Shown: positions 6,373 to 9,553 of the stretch, one piece after another
Layout: each line of letters begins with the position of its first letter
Numbering within the stretch: the first letter of the stretch is position 1
Origin: CAZBUH01 sp964495095
Lineage (GTDB): Bacteria; Bacillota; Clostridia; Oscillospirales; Oscillospiraceae
DNA length: 9,553 nt
Assembly (NCBI GenBank): GCA_964495095.1
Contig: CAZBUH010000082.1
Coordinates: 1 to 9,553, forward strand
Reading direction: 5' to 3'
Translations under genes and position numbers: made by a program
Notes under the pieces: generated by a model
What the model was told of the DNA's origin: nothing
Databases searched by the model: none
Seen by the model: the letters and a program-made list of their open reading frames with translations, nothing else

Positions 6373-7140
6373 ATGCGTAAATTGAAATTTTCAGCGCTTA
6401 TCTTAACGGTAATTATGGGAATAGCGGGCTTTGTGCTCCGCCGGTATGAGCTTCTTCACGTTTTCGAGGAGGACACGGGGCTGCCCACGAGGGGAGCGCC
6501 GGTAACGACAGCGCTTATCATCCTGTCCTGCGCGGCGCTGGCTGCGGGAATAATCATTGCAATCCTGGCCGGAAAATGCGAGCCCGGAAGCTACGGCGAG
6601 GCCATGTACAAGGGTACCTGGGACTTCGTTTTGGCGGCGGCATCGGGAATCGCCGTGGTGCTGGGCGCCGTTGTTGGAGTTATTTCAGCGGCCGGGGCCG
6701 GCCGGATGGGTATCGCGGAGCTGGTGCAGATTATCCTGGCGCTGGCCGCGGGAATATCAATGGCCGTCTGCGCCTGGAAGGGCGTAAGGCGGGGGGACAC
6801 AAACGGGCTGAGGCTGGCCGCGATAGTCCCGGCAGTGTTCCTGTGCTACTGGATGATACTGGCGTATAAGGATCACTCGTCAGACGCAGTGCTGCTGGAC
6901 TATGTGTATATGCTGCTGGCAATGGCAGCCGGAGCGCTTTACTACTACTATTCGGCGGGTTTTGCCTTTAATAAGCCAATGTTCAGGAGGACTGTCTGCT
7001 GCGCCGTGGTGACGGTATTTTTCGCCGCTGCCGCTGCGGCCGATATGGAGTCCGCGGCAAACAGGATAATTTTCGCCGCCATAGCGGTAAACGCTCTGAC
7101 GGGCCTGTTCTCGCTTCTGAGCTATAAGCAGCGGACTTGA
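6373..7140 (+). CDS. Polytopic membrane protein of unknown function
   Basis: A 255-residue integral membrane protein that I do not recognise as a known family. About eight hydrophobic helices are visible, near residues 5-20, 42-62, 84-106, 110-132, 141-161, 170-192, 200-219 and 225-245. A soluble loop with FEEDTGLPTRGAP follows helix 1, and KCEPGSYGEAMYKGTWD lies between helices 2 and 3. The C-terminus ends in basic YKQRT. There is no ATPase, transporter or protease motif. The frame extends back to a TTG at 6355, but no ribosome binding site precedes it. The ATG at 6373 has a GGGACGG (6361-6367) five bases upstream, which is only moderate. It is transcribed from its own promoter, divergently from spoIID, and ends 11 bases before a strong terminator. 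Sporulation linkage through the neighbour is only a guess. Confidence 0.75.
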   Translation: MRKLKFSALILTVIMGIAGFVLRRYELLHVFEEDTGLPTRGAPVTTALIILSCAALAAGIIIAILAGKCEPGSYGEAMYKGTWDFVLAAASGIAVVLGAVVGVISAAGAGRMGIAELVQIILALAAGISMAVCAWKGVRRGDTNGLRLAAIVPAVFLCYWMILAYKDHSSDAVLLDYVYMLLAMAAGALYYYYSAGFAFNKPMFRRTVCCAVVTVFFAAAAAADMESAANRIIFAAIAVNALTGLFSLLSYKQRT

Positions 7141-7151
7141 AAAATATGTGA

Positions 7152-7190
7152 AAATCCCGCCGGGAGAAAGCCTCCCGGCGGGATTTATTT
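7152..7190. terminator. Strong bidirectional terminator between convergent genes
   Basis: A perfect 15-bp stem (7152-7166 with 7172-7186) with a five-base loop is followed by a T-rich run on the plus strand (7184-7195). On the minus strand the matching run is TTTTCACATATTTTTC (complement of 7139-7154). It lies 11 bases after the membrane protein stop and 3 bases beyond the nitroreductase stop, so it can serve both genes. Confidence 0.92.
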
Positions 7191-7939
7191 TATTTTGACA
7201 GTAGCACGGTGGCCTGATATATCCTGTTTCCCCAGACGGGCTTCGGCTCCACTCTTGTAAAGGAGGTCTCATAGCCCAAAGACTGGGCCGCCGCGGAGAG
7301 ATAGGCTATGCCGATACCGGCGTCCACGCACTGGATGTATGATACGGGCGGGAACTTCATAAACACGTGCTTTCTGAAAATGTGTATTTTGCCCTCCAGC
7401 ACCTGAAAGCTCAGGGGCTGGCGGTTTCCGGCGGAGGGGGCGTACCTGGCCAGCTCCAGCACGTCCCGGTACTTGTCCACCGCGCCGGCGGCGGATTTGT
7501 CAACAGGATTTCTGTCCGGGGCTTCGTCAGGGGAGCGGAACGGCTCGTCCGTATACCCGAAAGCAATGGCGATTATATAAGGCAGGCAGTCGGGAAAATC
7601 GTTTGTCACCTCAAAATTTGCCACCCAGCAGCTCCCAAGGCCCAGCTCGGTCATGTAGAGCATGGTTAGAGCCCCCAGATAGCCGCAGTTTTGCAGGCAG
7701 AAGGGCTTTTTCTCCGAGCGGAGCACCAGGTAATACGGGGCCTTTACACCCGGCTCCCTGAGACCCATTTTCAGCATGTCCATGTAGGGCAGCGTGTCGA
7801 AATTCCAGTCAATCTCCTCGTCGGGCGCCTCAAGCCCGGAGAGATAGTCCACGATTTTATCGATAGTCTCCGGCTCCACGGGCCTGTCACTGTAGCTTCT
7901 CACGCTACGTCTCTTCTTCATGTTAAGGACGATATCCAT
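7190..7939 (-). CDS. TM1586-type nitroreductase family flavoprotein
   Basis: A 249-residue protein of the FMN-dependent nitroreductase superfamily, resembling the TM1586-type subgroup in which two half-domains lie in one chain. KRRSVRSY (9-16) is the N-terminal FMN phosphate-binding motif and ELGLGSCWV (98-106) is the conserved core motif. ARYAPSAGNRQP (164-175) is the second FMN-site motif, which ordinary nitroreductases carry near their N-terminus. No signal peptide is present, so it is cytosolic. Members reduce nitro compounds or quinones with NAD(P)H; the natural substrate is unknown. A TTG start at 7945 would overlap the upstream stop. The ATG at 7939 lies two bases after that stop and has GGGGG seven bases before it, so I prefer it. 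It is the second gene of an operon with the SLOG protein. Having an FMN enzyme beside an FMN-riboswitch/ribU unit is suggestive. Confidence 0.85.
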   Translation of the reverse strand: MDIVLNMKKRRSVRSYSDRPVEPETIDKIVDYLSGLEAPDEEIDWNFDTLPYMDMLKMGLREPGVKAPYYLVLRSEKKPFCLQNCGYLGALTMLYMTELGLGSCWVANFEVTNDFPDCLPYIIAIAFGYTDEPFRSPDEAPDRNPVDKSAAGAVDKYRDVLELARYAPSAGNRQPLSFQVLEGKIHIFRKHVFMKFPPVSYIQCVDAGIGIAYLSAAAQSLGYETSFTRVEPKPVWGNRIYQATVLLSK

Positions 7940-7941
7940 AC

Positions 7942-8448
7942 TCAAACCCCCACGTCGATAATTCTGATACCTGATTTTTTCGCGTAATTTACAGTCTGCA
8001 TTGTCCCGCCTATGGTGCCGTTAAAGGCCGCTATAAGGGCCGAGGAGCGGTCCACCATATATTTGTTCCGCTTTTCCATGCAGCCGTCGGTGTACTTCGA
8101 TTGGAGAAGCGTCTCCCTGTCGCTGTCGGCCACAAGGCGGAAATATCTGTGCCTGTCGGCCTCCGGCCAGTGTATGGCCTGTTCCTCGCAGGGGATCACG
8201 GCCTCCAGCGTCACCTCGGGGTGCTCTGAGCGCAGACGCAGCACCTCCTCGCAGAAGTACATGTCGCCGCCCCTGGCCATGCCGCACATAAAATGTACGT
8301 AGCCGTCCATGTACAAAGCCTCCAGCGCGTCGCGTATGCGCTGCTTTAGGGCGGCGCATCTTGGATCGGACTCGTTGTCCCGCCAGGGCATTTTCTCGGG
8401 CCTGTGGCCTGTAAAGCAGCATGTAGTGCGTTTTAAAAAGTCTACCAT
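7942..8448 (-). CDS. YpsA/DUF1273-like SLOG-domain protein
   Basis: A 168-residue protein with the signatures of the DUF1273 (YpsA) family of the SLOG nucleotide-binding superfamily. These are FTGHRPEK (12-19), the glycine-rich GMARGGDMYFCEEVLRLR (56-73), VIPCEEQA (84-91), YMVDRSS (130-136) and IGGTMQTVNYAKKSG (146-160). This Rossmann-like fold is thought to bind nucleotide-derived ligands such as ADP-ribose or NAD relatives. B. subtilis YpsA is linked to oxidative stress and cell division, but the biochemical role is unsettled. It is close to the family length of about 180 residues and has no membrane segment. GGGGAG (complement of 8456-8461) seven bases before the ATG supports the start. 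It is the first gene of an operon with the nitroreductase and shares a two-base spacing with it, which suggests coordinated amounts. Confidence 0.88.
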   Translation of the reverse strand: MVDFLKRTTCCFTGHRPEKMPWRDNESDPRCAALKQRIRDALEALYMDGYVHFMCGMARGGDMYFCEEVLRLRSEHPEVTLEAVIPCEEQAIHWPEADRHRYFRLVADSDRETLLQSKYTDGCMEKRNKYMVDRSSALIAAFNGTIGGTMQTVNYAKKSGIRIIDVGV

Positions 8449-8508
8449 AAAAACACTCCCCGGGAAAGCGCCGCCGCATATTCCGTTTTGACCGGCACTT
8501 CTTAGGCT

Positions 8509-8537
8509 ATTTTAAACTCTATAAGCGCCTTTGTCAA
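8509..8537 (-). promoter_or_regulatory. Sigma-A-type promoter of the SLOG-nitroreductase operon
   Basis: Read on the minus strand, -35 TTGACA (complement of 8532-8537, perfect) and -10 TAAAAT (complement of 8509-8514) are 17 bases apart. Transcription should start near 8502, giving a leader of about 53 bases. Confidence 0.82.
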
Positions 8538-8546
8538 AATAAATGC

Positions 8547-8574
8547 TTGCAAAATGAAAATGCCATGCTATAAT
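8547..8574 (+). promoter_or_regulatory. Extended -10 promoter of the FMN riboswitch-ribU unit
   Basis: -35 TTGCAA (8547-8552) and -10 TATAAT (8569-8574) are 16 bases apart, and TGC immediately before the -10 forms an extended -10. Transcription should begin near 8581, just upstream of the riboswitch. Its -35 lies only 9 bases from the divergent -35 at 8532-8537. Confidence 0.8.
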
Positions 8575-8597
8575 GTAGGCAGAACATTTGAATATGA

Positions 8598-8704
8598 TGT
8601 CTTCAGGGCAGGGCGAAATTCCCGACCGGCGGTAAAGTCCGCAAGCTTTTTGCATGAACCGGTGAAATTCCGGTACCGACAGTACAGTCTGGATGAGAGA
8701 AGAT
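8598..8704 (+). promoter_or_regulatory. FMN riboswitch (RFN element)
   Basis: The conserved RFN segments appear in order: CTTCAGGGCAGGG (8601-8613), GAAATTCCCGACCGGCGGT (8615-8633), AGTCCGC (8636-8642), CCGGTGAAATTCCGGTACCG (8659-8678), ACAGTACAGTCTGGATGAGA (8679-8698) and GAAGA (8699-8703). P1 pairs 8600-8604 with 8699-8703. The element binds FMN in the nascent RNA and controls riboflavin synthesis or uptake genes; here it precedes a terminator and ribU. GTGTTAA (8705-8711), just after P1, can pair with TTAACAC (8730-8736) in the 5' arm of the terminator, so it is the likely antiterminator in the absence of FMN. Confidence 0.97.
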
Positions 8705-8730
8705 GTGTTAAGAACACCTTTGGATAACTT

Positions 8731-8771
8731 TAACACCCGAAAGACATTGCTTTCGGGTGTTACTTTTTATT
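8731..8771 (+). terminator. Riboswitch-controlled terminator upstream of ribU
   Basis: A perfect 13-bp stem (8731-8743 with 8750-8762) has a six-base loop and is followed by CTTTTTATT (8763-8771). It lies 27 bases past the FMN aptamer and 15 bases before the ribU start. This fits transcription attenuation: FMN binding would favour this terminator and block ribU expression. Confidence 0.93.
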
Positions 8772-8786
8772 CAAGAGGTGCTTTGA

Positions 8787-9467
8787 ATGCAGGAAATCAA
8801 AAAAACAAAAACCGGGGAAAAAATAAACACGAGAAAGCTCGTTATGACAGCGATGCTTTCGGCTGTGGCCTTTGCCCTCATGTTTATTGAGGTGCCGATT
8901 CCCGCCCTTATCCCAAGCTTTGTCAAGATGGATATCTCCGATCTTCCGGCCCTGGTGGGCACGTTCAGCCTCGGCCCTGTGGCCGGAGTGGTGATAAGCC
9001 TGCTTAAGAACGTGCTGCACATCATCATAAAGGGCACCAGCTCCGCCGGCGTGGGCGAGCTGTGCAATTTCCTTCTCGGCTGCTTCTTTGTAGTACCGGC
9101 GGGGATAATATACAGAAAAATGAAGGGTGACCCTCACGCGGAGGACGCAAAGAAAAAGGGCAGAACGGCCGCCCTGGTGGGAAGCTTTGCAGGCGCACTC
9201 CTGATGGCCGTCGCCTCCGTACCCCTCAATTATTTTGTCACATACCCGGCCTATGTAAAGTTCTACGGTATGCCGCTGGAGGCTATGATCGGCATGTATC
9301 AAGCAATACTCCCCAGCGTAAAGAGCCTTTTGGGCTGCCTTGTGATATTTAATATGCCATTTACATTCGTTAAGGGAGTTATCGACGCGGTTATTACTTT
9401 CATTATTTATAAGCGCATCTCGCCCTTTATAAAGGGGAAGAACGCGGGATTAGCCGGGTGTCCGTAA
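8787..9467 (+). CDS. ribU: RibU, riboflavin-binding S component of an ECF transporter
   Basis: A 226-residue membrane protein of the RibU family, the substrate-capture subunit that binds riboflavin outside the cell and works with the shared EcfA/EcfA'/EcfT module, which is not encoded here. About six helices are visible (near 18-36, 60-80, 91-110, 129-150, 178-192 and 195-210). Family landmarks are KMDISDLPALV (47-57), GPVAGVVISLLKN (63-75), VGELCNF (89-95), LNYF (147-150) and NMPFTFVKG (189-197). AMLSAVAFA (22-30) in helix 1 has the small-residue pattern S components use to contact EcfT. The hydrophilic stretch at 111-127 is a loop between helices. GAGGTG (8775-8780) six bases before the ATG supports the start. 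The FMN riboswitch and terminator directly upstream confirm the flavin role. The tail after residue 210 is slightly basic and uncharacterised. Confidence 0.95.
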   Translation: MQEIKKTKTGEKINTRKLVMTAMLSAVAFALMFIEVPIPALIPSFVKMDISDLPALVGTFSLGPVAGVVISLLKNVLHIIIKGTSSAGVGELCNFLLGCFFVVPAGIIYRKMKGDPHAEDAKKKGRTAALVGSFAGALLMAVASVPLNYFVTYPAYVKFYGMPLEAMIGMYQAILPSVKSLLGCLVIFNMPFTFVKGVIDAVITFIIYKRISPFIKGKNAGLAGCP

Positions 9468-9486
9468 AACAGGAATCAGAAAATGA

Positions 9487-9500
9487 ACGGCAATTGCCGT
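9487..9500. repeat. Perfect 14-bp palindrome upstream of the last gene
   Basis: ACGGCAATTGCCGT is a perfect palindrome lying 19 bases after the ribU stop and 43 bases before the next start codon. It has no T run, so it is not a good terminator. It could be a repressor operator or chance; no regulator is identified. Confidence 0.35.
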
Positions 9501-9531
9501 ACAGGATTGGTTACAAATCAAACGGTTTTAC

Positions 9532-9553
9532 GGAGGTATCACCATGAAACGGC
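9532..9553 (+). CDS. Start of a downstream gene (partial), with a strong ribosome binding site
   Basis: GGAGGT (9532-9537) precedes an ATG at 9544 by a typical gap. Only Met-Lys-Arg and one base are inside the window, so the product cannot be named. The Met-Lys-Arg start would suit a signal peptide but also many cytosolic proteins. The gene lies 76 bases after ribU, in the same direction. Whether it shares the ribU transcript or uses its own promoter is not clear; I see no good promoter between them. The coordinates given include the ribosome binding site. Confidence 0.65.

Noticed and set aside
8021..8479. Minus-strand frame of 152 codons overlapping the SLOG gene in another frame
   Set aside because: It has no ribosome binding site or family motifs, and the overlapping frame has all the DUF1273 signatures.
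8693..8890. Possible leader peptide overlapping the riboswitch end and the ribU start
   Set aside because: It begins inside the aptamer, crosses the terminator hairpin and has no ribosome binding site; the RNA elements explain the region.

Overview
The window looks like chromosomal DNA of a GC-rich, spore-forming Clostridia-type Firmicute, possibly a gut Oscillospirales-like lineage (inference). The signs are a SpoIID-family gene, an FMN riboswitch driving an ECF-type riboflavin transporter subunit, strong GGAGG-type ribosome binding sites, sigma-A-like promoters with 16-17 bp spacers and intrinsic terminators. I see no tRNA, rRNA, CRISPR array, insertion sequence or phage gene. GC-rich third positions produce several long antisense open frames, which I treat as shadows.

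Layout. At 42-3112 (minus) is a 994-residue MacB/FtsX-type ABC transporter with fused ATPase and permease and an unusually large extracellular insert; it ends in a hairpin terminator. Facing the other way is a small two-repeat HEAT protein (3286-3528). A gene-free stretch follows (3529-3914). It holds two hairpins with C-rich, anti-Shine-Dalgarno-like loops, the second a terminator-like 15-bp stem, and then a hairpin nearly identical to the ABC terminator. Next come a malic enzyme (3915-5087, minus) with a good promoter, and a SpoIID-like lytic transglycosylase (5228-6226, minus). Divergent from SpoIID is an eight-helix membrane protein of unknown role (6373-7140, plus), which has its own promoter and a hairpin at the predicted transcript start. 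A strong bidirectional terminator (7152-7186) separates it from the convergent two-gene operon 8448-7190 (minus), made of a YpsA/DUF1273-like SLOG protein translationally linked to a TM1586-type nitroreductase. Back-to-back promoters then lead to the FMN riboswitch, its terminator and ribU (8787-9467, plus). The window ends at the first codons of another gene with a strong ribosome binding site.

How the genes work together. Most are independent single-gene units. The clearest functional cluster is at 7190-9467. When FMN is scarce the riboswitch should permit transcription of ribU, whose product imports riboflavin, the precursor of FMN. The divergent operon encodes a predicted FMN-dependent enzyme. 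I find no clear novel defence or mobile system. The most original lead is the structured, C-rich-loop RNA candidate between the HEAT gene and the malic enzyme gene.
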